A program made the translations under genes and the position numbers. 16,112 nucleotides of DNA from an uncultured bacterium (GTDB lineage: Bacteria; Actinomycetota; Coriobacteriia; Coriobacteriales; Eggerthellaceae), in contig CANSQW010000008.1 in the NCBI GenBank assembly GCA_947649215.1, forward strand, positions 1-16,112. The letters run 5' to 3'. The notes beneath the pieces were generated by a model. That model did not search any database. It saw only the letters and a list, made by a program, of their open reading frames with translations, and was not told where the DNA came from. Shown here piece by piece: positions 1-7,116 of this stretch (position 1 is the first letter of the stretch; each line of letters starts with the position of its first letter).

Positions 1-17
1 CGCCCCGCCTCCCTCGC

Positions 18-35
18 CAGGGAGGGCGGGCGCCG
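18..35. terminator. Short GC hairpin before the OYE gene
   Basis: CCTCCCT (18-24) pairs with AGGGAGG (29-35) across a 4-nt CGCC loop, in a very GC-rich leader with no gene of its own. It may end a gene lying before the window. No T-run follows, so intrinsic termination is doubtful. I see no convincing promoter between here and the start at 107. Confidence 0.3.
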
Positions 36-106
36 CGGGGCGGGCGGGGCGCCTTCCCCTCGCGGCTGTGCAGGCCGTGGCCGCCTGACTCACGGGAGGA
101 GATCCC

Positions 107-2092
107 ATGAAGTATCCCAACCTGTTCGAGCCGGTGTCCATCGCCGGCGTGACCCTGCCCAACCGCTTCGCCATGGCGGCCATGGGCCCCATGGGCCTCG
201 GCGACGCGGAGGGCGGCTTCACCCAGCGCGGCATCGACTACTACGTCGAGCGCGCCAAGGGCGGCACCGGCCTCATCATCACCGGCGTCACCCACGCCGC
301 CAACAACATCGAGACCCACGAGTACCCCTCCACGCCCTCGGCCACCATCAACCCGCCGCATTTCATCCGCACGGCGCGCGAGATGACCGAGCGCGTCCAC
401 GCCTACGGGTCGAGCATCTTCCTGCAGATCTCGGCCGGCTTCGGCCGCGTCTACGCCGAGTTCCCGGAGGGCGAGGCGCCCGTGTCGGCCTCGGCCATCC
501 AGAACCGCTGGTTCGACGTGGACTGCCGACCGCTCACGGTGGAGGAGATCTGCGACATCACGCGCCAGTGCGGGCGTGCGGCCCGCATCGCCAAGGACGC
601 CGGCTTCGACGGCGTGCAGATCCACGCGGTGCACGAGGGCTACCTGCTCGACCAGTTCGCCATCAGCCTGTTCAACGAGCGCGGCGACGAGTACGGCGGC
701 AGCCTTGAGAACCGCCTGCGCTTCGCCCGCGAGGTGTGCGAGGAGATCAAGGCCCAGTGCGGCGACGACTTCCCCGTGACGCTGCGCTTCTCGCCCAAGA
801 GCTTCATCAAGGGTCTGCGTGACGGCGCCCTGCCTGGCGAGGAGTTCGAGGAGCTGGGCCGCGACGTGGCCGAGGGCGTGGAGGCCGCGCGCCTGCTCGC
901 ATCCTACGGCTACGACGCCCTGGACGTGGACGTGGGCTGCTACGACGCCTGGTGGTGGAACCATCCGCCCATGTACCTGGAGAAGGGGATGTACCGCCCC
1001 TTCGCGAAGATGGTCAAGGACGCCGTGGACGTGCCGGTCATCTGCGCCGGGCGCATGGATGACCCGGCCATGGCGTCTGCCGCGGTGGCCGAGGGCGTCT
1101 GCGACCTCGTCGGCCTGGGCCGCCCGCTTCTGGCCGACCCCGCCTACGTGAACAAGCTGCGCCAGGACGACGTGGCGGCCATCCGCCCCTGCCTGTCGTG
1201 CCATGAGGGCTGCCTCGGGCGCATGATCCGCTACAAGAGCATCTCCTGCGCCGTGAACCCGGAGTGCGCCCGCGAGCGCTACGCTGCCCTCACGCCGGCG
1301 CTCAAGCCCCAGCGCGTGCTCGTGGCCGGCGGCGGCCCGGCCGGCATGGAGGCGGCGCGCGTGGCGGCCCTGCGCGGCCACGACGTGGTGCTCTGCGAGG
1401 CCAAGGGGCGCCTGGGCGGCAACCTGGTGCCCGGCGGGGCGCCGGCCTTCAAGGAGGATGACCATGCCCTCATCGCCTGGTACGAGGAGCAGCTGCGCCG
1501 CGCGGGCGTGGAGGTGCGCCTGAACGCGCCCGTCACCGCCGAGATGGCGGCTGAGGGCGGCTTCGACCACGTCATCGTGGCCACCGGGGCCAGGCCGAAG
1601 GGCTTCCCCCTGTCGGACGCGCCGCTGCTGGCGGCTGAGGACGTGCTCATGGGCGTTGCTGACCCTGGCCATTACGTAGTGGTCATCGGCGGCGGCCTGG
1701 TGGGCTGCGAGCTGGCCCTCCACCTGGCCCAGACGGGCCATGCGGTGACTATCGTGGAGGCGCTTGGCGACGTGCTCGAGCTCAACGGGCCGCTCTGCCC
1801 CGCCAACTTCGAGATGCTGCGCAAGCTGCTTCCTTTCCACGGGGTGCGCGTGCTGACCGAGTCCCAGGCCGTGGGCTATGCCGACGGCTGCGTGGTGGCG
1901 GAGACGCCCGAGGAGGAGGTGAGGGTGCCTGCCGATAGCATGATCGAGTGCGTGGGCTACCGCTCTGACGATACGCTCTACGACCAGCTGCGCTTCGCGC
2001 GCCCCCTCGTCCACAAGATCGGCGATGCCCGCTCCGTCGCCAACATCATGAGCGCCATCTGGGACGCCTACGAGCTGGCCAGCTCGCTGTAG
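107..2092 (+). CDS. OYE-family NADH:flavin oxidoreductase (FMN / 4Fe-4S / FAD three-domain reductase)
   Basis: This 661-aa protein has the full layout of the 2,4-dienoyl-CoA reductase / 2-enoate reductase / BaiCD / daidzein reductase family. Residues about 1-350 form an FMN-binding TIM barrel with the family's His pair and Tyr (H173, H176, Y179, in HAVHEGYLLDQF) and the following YGGSLENR motif. Cysteines C362, C365, C369 and C381 form the linker 4Fe-4S site. Two Rossmann motifs follow: GGGPAG at 408-413 for FAD and GGGLVG at 528-533 for NAD(P)H. Such enzymes pass hydride from NAD(P)H through FAD and the cluster to FMN to reduce an activated C=C bond; they are cytoplasmic and oxygen-sensitive. 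The start is set by GGGAGGAG at 93-100. It leads a probable operon with the next two genes. The substrate is unknown; a plant phenolic, enone or acyl-CoA is possible from context. Confidence 0.92.
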   Translation: MKYPNLFEPVSIAGVTLPNRFAMAAMGPMGLGDAEGGFTQRGIDYYVERAKGGTGLIITGVTHAANNIETHEYPSTPSATINPPHFIRTAREMTERVHAYGSSIFLQISAGFGRVYAEFPEGEAPVSASAIQNRWFDVDCRPLTVEEICDITRQCGRAARIAKDAGFDGVQIHAVHEGYLLDQFAISLFNERGDEYGGSLENRLRFAREVCEEIKAQCGDDFPVTLRFSPKSFIKGLRDGALPGEEFEELGRDVAEGVEAARLLASYGYDALDVDVGCYDAWWWNHPPMYLEKGMYRPFAKMVKDAVDVPVICAGRMDDPAMASAAVAEGVCDLVGLGRPLLADPAYVNKLRQDDVAAIRPCLSCHEGCLGRMIRYKSISCAVNPECARERYAALTPALKPQRVLVAGGGPAGMEAARVAALRGHDVVLCEAKGRLGGNLVPGGAPAFKEDDHALIAWYEEQLRRAGVEVRLNAPVTAEMAAEGGFDHVIVATGARPKGFPLSDAPLLAAEDVLMGVADPGHYVVVIGGGLVGCELALHLAQTGHAVTIVEALGDVLELNGPLCPANFEMLRKLLPFHGVRVLTESQAVGYADGCVVAETPEEEVRVPADSMIECVGYRSDDTLYDQLRFARPLVHKIGDARSVANIMSAIWDAYELASSL

Positions 2093-2104
2093 CGCCCCCC
2101 CTGC

Positions 2105-2139
2105 GCGGCCCGGCGGTGAGCAGCGCCCCGCCGGGCCGC
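2105..2139. terminator. Perfect 12-bp hairpin between OYE and UroD-like genes
   Basis: GCGGCCCGGCGG (2105-2116) pairs perfectly with CCGCCGGGCCGC (2128-2139) across an 11-nt loop, 12 nt after the OYE stop. There is no T-run. It may be a partial terminator, an mRNA-stabilising end or a processing site that sets the OYE level relative to the downstream genes. Confidence 0.45.
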
Positions 2140-2174
2140 CCGTCCTCCCGAGAAACGAGAAAGGAGCCGCTCCC

Positions 2175-3167
2175 ATGCTCACCAAGCGGCAGAACCTCAT
2201 CGAGTGCATCCGGGGCGGGAGCCCCGACCGCTACGTCAACCAGTACGAGGCGTTCGCGCTCATCATGGCAAGCCCGCTCTCCGACCGCTCCCACCTGGCC
2301 GACGAGGGCTACCTCATCGACGCCTGGGGCTGCTACCAGCAGTCCATCCCCGGGCAGCCGAGGCTGTTTCCCATGCACGACCTGGACCACCGCGTCATCA
2401 CCGACATCTGCGCGTGGCGCGACCAGGTGAGGGTGCCCGGCGATCTGGACGACCCGGCGTTCTGGGCGCCCATCGCCGAGCGCGCGGCGGCCGTAGACCG
2501 CACGGAGCAGTTCGTGACGAGCGCGGTGTTCCCCGGCGTGTTCGAGCGGGTGCATCACCTGTGCGAGATCACCGAGGCGCTCGTCGGCTTCTACGAGGAG
2601 CCCGACGAGATGCGCGCCCTCATCGACGAGGTGGTCGACTACGAGCTGCGCCTGGCCGATGCGCACCTCAAGTACGTCAAGCCCGACGCCCTGTTCCACC
2701 ACGACGACTGGGGCACCCAGATATCCACCTTCCTGGCGCCGGAGATGTTCGAGGAGTTCCTGCTCGAGCCCTACAAGCGCATCTACGGCTACTGGCGCGA
2801 CCATGGCGTCGAGCTGATCGTGCATCACTCCGACAGCTTCGGCGAGACGCTCGTGCCCTTCATGGTGGAGATGGGCGTGGACATCTGGCAGGGCACCCTG
2901 CGCACCACCAACGACATCCCGGCGCTCATCGACCGCTTCGGCGGGCAGATCGCGTTCATGGGCGGCATCGAGTCGCAGATCGTCGACAAGCCCGACTGGA
3001 CGGACGAGGAGGTGCGTGCCGAGGTGGACGCCGCCATCGCCGCGGTGGGCCGCACGACCGGCTTTATCCCGTGCCTCACCTCCGGCCTGGACTCGAGCGG
3101 CTACCCCGGGGTGTACGATGCGGTGAGCGCCGAGATCGACCGCTGCTCGGCGCGCGACTTCGCCTAG
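2175..3167 (+). CDS. Uroporphyrinogen decarboxylase / cobamide methyltransferase-fold protein
   Basis: This 330-aa protein reads as a UroD-superfamily (PF01208-like) TIM barrel. Marks are the N-terminal TKRQNLIECIRGG segment, HHDDWGTQ at 175-182, VHHSDSFGE near 216-224, the FMGGIESQ strand and the C-terminal PCLTSGLDSSGYPG loop with C300. Family members either decarboxylate uroporphyrinogen III or move methyl groups between cobamide proteins and thiols or folates (MtaA, MtbA, CmuA). The methyltransferases use a His-x-Cys zinc motif; here the equivalent place reads H217-H218-S219-D220-S221 with no Cys, so an MtaA-like role is not assured. No heme genes or corrinoid protein are in view, which argues against housekeeping UroD. 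AAGGAG at 2161-2166 sets the start. The stop overlaps the ribosome site of the next gene, so the two are coupled. Function unassigned beyond fold. Confidence 0.85.
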   Translation: MLTKRQNLIECIRGGSPDRYVNQYEAFALIMASPLSDRSHLADEGYLIDAWGCYQQSIPGQPRLFPMHDLDHRVITDICAWRDQVRVPGDLDDPAFWAPIAERAAAVDRTEQFVTSAVFPGVFERVHHLCEITEALVGFYEEPDEMRALIDEVVDYELRLADAHLKYVKPDALFHHDDWGTQISTFLAPEMFEEFLLEPYKRIYGYWRDHGVELIVHHSDSFGETLVPFMVEMGVDIWQGTLRTTNDIPALIDRFGGQIAFMGGIESQIVDKPDWTDEEVRAEVDAAIAAVGRTTGFIPCLTSGLDSSGYPGVYDAVSAEIDRCSARDFA

Positions 3168-3179
3168 GAGGAACCGCCC

Positions 3180-3362
3180 ATGTGCTACCCCTGCACCCAC
3201 TGCAACAAGTGCGGCGCCTACTCGGCCCGCGCCAAGTTCGTCTGCGCCGCCTGCGGGGCCGACGTGCCGCCTGGCGTGCCCGCCTGCCCCGCGTGCGGCG
3301 GCAAGAAGCTCACGGCCGTCAAGCTGGAGCCCGCCCCGCCCACGCCCGTCGGCAACGAGTAG
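3180..3362 (+). CDS. Small eight-cysteine zinc-ribbon / metal-binding protein
   Basis: This 60-aa protein has eight cysteines in four CxxC-type steps: C2, C5, C8 and C11 at the N terminus, C22/C25, then C36/C39, followed by a Pro-rich tail. The two later pairs form a classic zinc ribbon (CAACG ... CPACGG). The N-terminal C-x2-C-x2-C-x2-C row is unusual and could hold a second zinc or an Fe-S cluster. The ribosome site AGGAGG overlaps the stop codon of the UroD-like gene, with a start 12 nt beyond that stop, so the two are almost certainly co-translated. It may be a small partner or metal/electron carrier for the UroD-like protein. No family name can be given with confidence. Confidence 0.8.
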   Translation: MCYPCTHCNKCGAYSARAKFVCAACGADVPPGVPACPACGGKKLTAVKLEPAPPTPVGNE

Positions 3363-3391
3363 GCCGCGCGGGCGGCCCGCGCCGCGCGGCC
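3362..3391. repeat. GC-only inverted repeat after the zinc-ribbon gene
   Basis: GGCCGCGCG (3362-3370) pairs with CGCGCGGCC (3383-3391) across 12 nt, beginning at the last base of the zinc-ribbon stop codon and lying 21 nt before the stronger terminator at 3413. It probably strengthens the 3' end of the plus-strand transcript. Confidence 0.35.
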
Positions 3392-3412
3392 CGCGCCGCA
3401 CAGACGCCAGAA

Positions 3413-3444
3413 AAGGAAAAGGACCCTCGCGGGTCCTTTTCCTT
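3413..3444. terminator. Bidirectional intrinsic terminator between convergent genes
   Basis: AAGGAAAAGGACCC (3413-3426) pairs perfectly with GGGTCCTTTTCCTT (3431-3444) over 14 bp with a TCGC tetraloop. The A-rich left arm and T-rich right arm give a U-rich tail in both directions. It lies between the ends of the plus-strand OYE operon (3362) and the minus-strand beta gene (3465), so it serves both. Confidence 0.88.
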
Positions 3445-3464
3445 GTCGGGAGCGCGCTTCCGGC

Positions 3465-4241
3465 TTAGAACATCAGCGTGATGTCCTTGCGGGCGACCTC
3501 CTGGCCCTTGTCCAGGTAGGCCTTGCCGCCGCCCAGCTGCGTGCCCTGGGCATCGTAGTTCATGACGATGGCCATGAAGCCCAGCTCGTGGGCCGCGCCG
3601 TCCTTGGCCTTGTCGGCGGCCAGCACGTAGGCCGTCGCCTTCTCGTCGGCGATGATCTGCGCCTCGATGTCCTTCTTCGCGGCCTCCAGGTCGATGGTCG
3701 CGAACTCGGCGAGGAAGGCGTCGAGCTTCTCGGCGCCGCGCAGGACGATGTTGAGCTCCATGTCGCCGACCCACGTGCCGTAGTTCTCGGTGCGCGACTC
3801 GGCCTTGGCCCCGGCGCCCACCTGCACGGCGCCGGCCTCGGCGGTGCCGGCCGTCATCGCTTCGCGCTCGGCCACCATGGCCGCGCGGGCGTCATCGGAG
3901 ATGGGGGTGTAGAGCGCCCAGCGCGTCTTGCCGTCCATCTTCTTGGCCAGGTCCTCGACCTCGCCGTAGTACATGCACCACGCCTGGCAGGCCTGCACGC
4001 AGGAGGGCATCTTGCCCATGGCGGTACGGGCCTCGCACAGGTCGCACGCCTTGGTGATGGTGGGGTTGTAGACCCACTCGTAGGGCGTGTCGGCGTCGAT
4101 GGGGGTCGTGTACTCGTAGGGGCCCACCTCGGTCAGCTTGATGCCGTACTCGCCGGCCGTCAGGCCACGCTCGTTGCGGCAGGCGACCTCGCAGGAGTGG
4201 CAGCCCGTGCAGTACTCGTAGTTGATCAGGATTCCCTTCAT
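3465..4241 (-). CDS. 4Fe-4S electron-transfer (beta) subunit with long C-terminal extension
   Basis: This 258-aa protein begins like the DmsB/NrfC/transhydroxylase-beta family. Cysteines C11, C14, C17 and C21 form the first ferredoxin motif (CTGCHSC), and C66, C69, C81 and C85 (plus C89) form the second (CDLCEAR...CVQAC), enough for two 4Fe-4S clusters. It should carry electrons to or from the alpha subunit encoded just upstream: the alpha stop is 9 nt before this ATG and the AGGAGGAG ribosome site overlaps that stop. After about residue 115 there are roughly 140 residues with no cysteine: a variable Ala/Glu/Gly linker, a YGTWVGDMEL block, a charged probably helical stretch, and a C-terminal part ending near DITLMF. 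The paralogue at 11388 lacks all of this. The extension could be a docking domain or a fused unknown domain. There is no signal peptide or membrane helix. Confidence 0.88.
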   Translation of the reverse strand: MKGILINYEYCTGCHSCEVACRNERGLTAGEYGIKLTEVGPYEYTTPIDADTPYEWVYNPTITKACDLCEARTAMGKMPSCVQACQAWCMYYGEVEDLAKKMDGKTRWALYTPISDDARAAMVAEREAMTAGTAEAGAVQVGAGAKAESRTENYGTWVGDMELNIVLRGAEKLDAFLAEFATIDLEAAKKDIEAQIIADEKATAYVLAADKAKDGAAHELGFMAIVMNYDAQGTQLGGGKAYLDKGQEVARKDITLMF

Positions 4242-4250
4242 CTGCTCCTC

Positions 4251-6695
4251 CTAGTTGATGACCGTGACGACGGGCTCTTCGACCACCTGGTAGGGCTTGC
4301 CGGGCTCGTACTCGGCGAAGTCGCCCTTCTCGGCGATCACGTCATGGGGCAGCACATCGCCCGGCTGCACCGGGTAGATCTTGCAGAGCATGCTCTTGAT
4401 GGCGCTGCCGATGCCGCCCTGGCCCACGCGGAAGGCCTCGGTCATGTTGTTCAGGTTGGAGTCGTAGGTGCCGTAGAAGTTGGGCTCGGCGCCCTCCTGC
4501 TCGGGGAACCACCAGCCGTGCTCGGCGTGGATGCGGCCGGGCTGCACCTCGATGGTGGCCTTGACCTGCTGCTTGAAGCGGGCGCCGCGGCTGTTCTCCA
4601 CCCAGATCCAGTCGCCGTCCTTCACGCCGTACTTCTCGCAGTCGGCGGGGTTGACCATGACGAGCGGCCACGGGTGGAACTCGCGCATGGTGGGCAGCTG
4701 ACGATGCTCGGAGTGGAAGAACTCGAAGGAGCGGCCGCCGCCGGACAGGATGATGGGAAACTCCTTGAAGGTGTTGGGCGTGGAGAGCGGGCTCTCAGGC
4801 GGCTCGATGTGGTAGGGCAGCGGGTCGACGCCCCAGTGATCGAAGCCGAAGGACCACAGCTCGACGCGGCCGGTGGGGGTGTTGAAGCCCGGCTGGCCGT
4901 CGGGGCGCAGCATGCCCTTGGCGTACTTGTCGTAGGTGGCGTCCCACTCCCAGTACGCGGTGCCGTTGCAGCTCTCGCCATAGCAGCCGTTCTCGGGGCT
5001 GGACGGGTTCTGCACCGTCTCCCACCAGGTGCGCTTGTACTCGGTGCCGCCGGGGGCCAGCTGGTCGGTCAGGTACCAGTTCGACCACTCCTCGTCGGTC
5101 TCCCACGGCCAGTGCTCCGGCTTGATGCGCTTGCCCAGGTCCAGGCAGATCTGCTCGTCGGACTTGGCCTCGTAGAAGTCGGTGACCTTGACCATGGTGC
5201 GGACGGGGGTCCACCAGGTGCGGCAGGAGTTGCGCTCGCAGCTCATGGCCACGGGCAGCACGATGTCGGCCAGGGCCTGGGCCGTCGGGGTCATGAACGG
5301 GTCGGCCACCACGATGAACGGCACCTTCATGAGGGCCGCGCGCGTGCGGGCCGGGTCCATGGAGGCGCAGGACAGCGCGTTGGAGCTCTGGATCCAGAAC
5401 ATCTGGATGTCGTAGGGCTCGCCGGTCTCGATGGCCGCCAGGATGGCGTCGGTGTCGGCGCAGGACACGATGTTGGACTCGTTGATGCCGGAGGTCTGCG
5501 GGATGAGCTTCTTGGCGTAGGTCTCCTTGGAGATGTACTCGTCGCCCAGTCCGTAGCGCTTCTCGATGAGGAAGGCGCAGCGGTACAGCGCGTTGCCGCC
5601 GGGGTTGTCGATGTTGCCGGTGATGGCCATGATGTCGGCCACCGACTCGGTCACGCCGAGCGCGGCGATCTGCTGCTCGAAGGCCAGGCCCCACTGGCAG
5701 GCGCAGCTCGACGCCGTGGCGATGAGGCGCGCGGCGCCGCGAATCTTGTCGGCGGGCACCTCGCAGATGGGCTCGGCCCACTCGGGCGTCTTGTCGGCCA
5801 CGCGCTCGGCCAGGGCCTCGAAGCCGTAGGTCCACTTCTCGACGAACTCATGGTCGTAGAGGTCCTCGCCGATGATGACGTTGAGCATGGCCATGGCCAC
5901 CACGGCGTCGGTGCCGGGGCGGACGGGCAGCCAGAACGCGGCGCGGGCGCCCCACCAGGTCAGGCGCGGGTCGACCGAGATGACCTTCGACCCCATCTGG
6001 ACGCACTGGACGAGCCAGTGGCCCAGGAAGCCGTCGGCGTTGGACTTGATGGGCTCGTTGCCCCACACCAGCACGACGCTGGGCACCTGCCAGTTCTCGT
6101 TGGCGTAGCGGTCCCAGTGGGCCTGGGAGGCGTCGACGATGAACATGTCGCCCTGCTTGGCGGACGTGCCGATCATGCGGGGCAGGTAGCAGGCGAAGCC
6201 GGTGAAGCCGAAGGTGGACACGTTGGGCGTCTCCATGCAGGCGGACGCGAAGTAGGGCACCTGCCAGCCGATGTTGCGGCCGGTGCCGTGCACCACCACG
6301 ATGGTCTCGGAGCCGTACTCCTCCTTGATCTTGAGCACCTTCTCGGTGATCTCGTCATAGGCCTCGTCCCAGCTGATGCGCTCCCACTTGTCCTCGCCGC
6401 GCTCGCCGGCGCGACGCAGGGGGTACTTCAGGCGGTCGGGATGGTTGACGGCCTCGGGCATGGTGAGGCAGCGCATGCACAGCTTGCCGTTGGCGACGGC
6501 GTTCAGCGGGTCGCCCTCCACCTTCACGAGCTTGTTGTCCTTGGTGTAGAGCAGGACGCCGCAGCCCATGTGGCAGCCCGGGGGCGACCAGTGCGTCGTG
6601 CGCGTGACGGTGAAGTCCCCCTCCTGCCACTGCCACTCGCCGTCGTGGTACGCCTCGCGGTTGAGCTCGTCCAACCACTCTTTGTAATCGGCCAT
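4251..6695 (-). CDS. Molybdopterin oxidoreductase alpha subunit (catechol dehydroxylase / acetylene hydratase-like)
   Basis: This 814-aa enzyme is of the DMSO-reductase superfamily and should bind a bis-MGD Mo or W centre. The start is at 6695 because AAGGAG precedes it and MADYKEWLDELNREAYHDGEW aligns with the starts of the two plus-strand paralogues; an in-frame upstream ATG at 6749 lacks this support. The N-terminal cluster region reads C41-x3-C45 ... C73-x2-C76, without the usual first Cys of CxxCxxxC. C169 in FACYLPR is conserved in all three alphas and is a candidate Mo ligand or active-site residue. The C-terminal cofactor domain includes RSFEFFHSE from R655 and HGWWFPEQE from H726, resembling acetylene hydratase (HGRWCPEQE). 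No Tat signal, so cytoplasmic. The closest functional class is gut catechol dehydroxylases or pyrogallol transhydroxylase; the substrate is unknown. It is clearly more divergent than the other two are from each other. Confidence 0.92.
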   Translation of the reverse strand: MADYKEWLDELNREAYHDGEWQWQEGDFTVTRTTHWSPPGCHMGCGVLLYTKDNKLVKVEGDPLNAVANGKLCMRCLTMPEAVNHPDRLKYPLRRAGERGEDKWERISWDEAYDEITEKVLKIKEEYGSETIVVVHGTGRNIGWQVPYFASACMETPNVSTFGFTGFACYLPRMIGTSAKQGDMFIVDASQAHWDRYANENWQVPSVVLVWGNEPIKSNADGFLGHWLVQCVQMGSKVISVDPRLTWWGARAAFWLPVRPGTDAVVAMAMLNVIIGEDLYDHEFVEKWTYGFEALAERVADKTPEWAEPICEVPADKIRGAARLIATASSCACQWGLAFEQQIAALGVTESVADIMAITGNIDNPGGNALYRCAFLIEKRYGLGDEYISKETYAKKLIPQTSGINESNIVSCADTDAILAAIETGEPYDIQMFWIQSSNALSCASMDPARTRAALMKVPFIVVADPFMTPTAQALADIVLPVAMSCERNSCRTWWTPVRTMVKVTDFYEAKSDEQICLDLGKRIKPEHWPWETDEEWSNWYLTDQLAPGGTEYKRTWWETVQNPSSPENGCYGESCNGTAYWEWDATYDKYAKGMLRPDGQPGFNTPTGRVELWSFGFDHWGVDPLPYHIEPPESPLSTPNTFKEFPIILSGGGRSFEFFHSEHRQLPTMREFHPWPLVMVNPADCEKYGVKDGDWIWVENSRGARFKQQVKATIEVQPGRIHAEHGWWFPEQEGAEPNFYGTYDSNLNNMTEAFRVGQGGIGSAIKSMLCKIYPVQPGDVLPHDVIAEKGDFAEYEPGKPYQVVEEPVVTVIN

Positions 6696-7116
6696 AACTC
6701 TCCTTTCTCTTTCCCTCGCGCATCCCCGCAGCCGCGGGGCTTCGCTCAAGGAGCAGTCTAGGAAGGGCGTCGCCCGGCGGCATTCAGCGTGCCATGCTAT
6801 TTGGCCTTGCGCGTCTGCGCGACGATGGGGTGCCGTGTCCTATTTTGCGATGCTTAGCCGAAGGCGCCCCTCCGCCCCCGCGCCCCGTCGTCCCGCCTGC
6901 CGATTTTCCATGGGGGTCCGCATCCCATCTTTCCGTCAGCGCCTAATACCTCAGGCCTTATACTGCCCATTCGGGCCTTTCCTTCGCCTTTTGCTTCAGG
7001 AAGGCTTGGTAGTATGGCCGAAGCCAGATGGTAGAGGGGGTGCAAGGCCGTTGAAGCAAGAGGCTGATAGGGAGGAAGCGCAGGAAGAGGGCGCGGCTCA
7101 TACCGGCGGTTGGATC
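6696..7116. promoter_or_regulatory. Divergent intergenic region between alpha (minus) and LuxR regulator (plus)
   Basis: These 421 bases hold no gene I can support, although the regulator's frame stays open from 6835. The part next to the minus-strand gene has its AAGGAGAG ribosome site and a small hairpin (CCCCGC 6724-6729 / GCGGGG 6734-6739). At 6813-6828 there is a TGCGCG repeat, and GCCA-N7-TGGC (6791-6805) is a possible dyad. A sequence with partial likeness to the element at 6941 (TAGACTGC read on the minus strand, about 6748-6762) may be the alpha promoter. Both transcripts probably start here and could be controlled together. Confidence 0.5.
6941..6977 (+). promoter_or_regulatory. Shared 37-nt upstream element, copy 1 (before the LuxR gene)
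   Basis: The block runs TAATACCTCA, then CCTTA, then TGCCCATT, and matches the block at 8700-8736 at 26 of 37 positions without gaps (aligned by eye). TATACT at 6959-6964 is a good -10 box, but nothing resembling TTGACA lies 16-18 nt upstream, as expected for an activator-dependent promoter. GCCT-N8-AGGC at 6941-6956 is an imperfect dyad that could be an operator half-pair. Confidence 0.45.

Noticed and set aside
2046..3401. Minus-strand 451-codon frame over the UroD-like and zinc-ribbon genes
   Set aside because: Low-complexity Arg/Gly/Val/His-rich shadow of coupled plus-strand genes.
6696..6749. Upstream ATG at 6749 as the start of the minus-strand alpha
   Set aside because: The extra 18 residues have no counterpart in the paralogues, and AAGGAG fits the start at 6695.
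3588..6761. Plus-strand open frame of 1057 codons over the minus-strand molybdoenzyme genes
   Set aside because: Same antisense artefact; no motif, and the opposite strand encodes recognisable alpha and beta subunits with ribosome sites.
6835..7116. Coding extension of the LuxR regulator back to the GTG at 6835
   Set aside because: The added residues are Arg/Pro-rich and unlike a conserved domain, and the shared promoter-like element lies inside this stretch.
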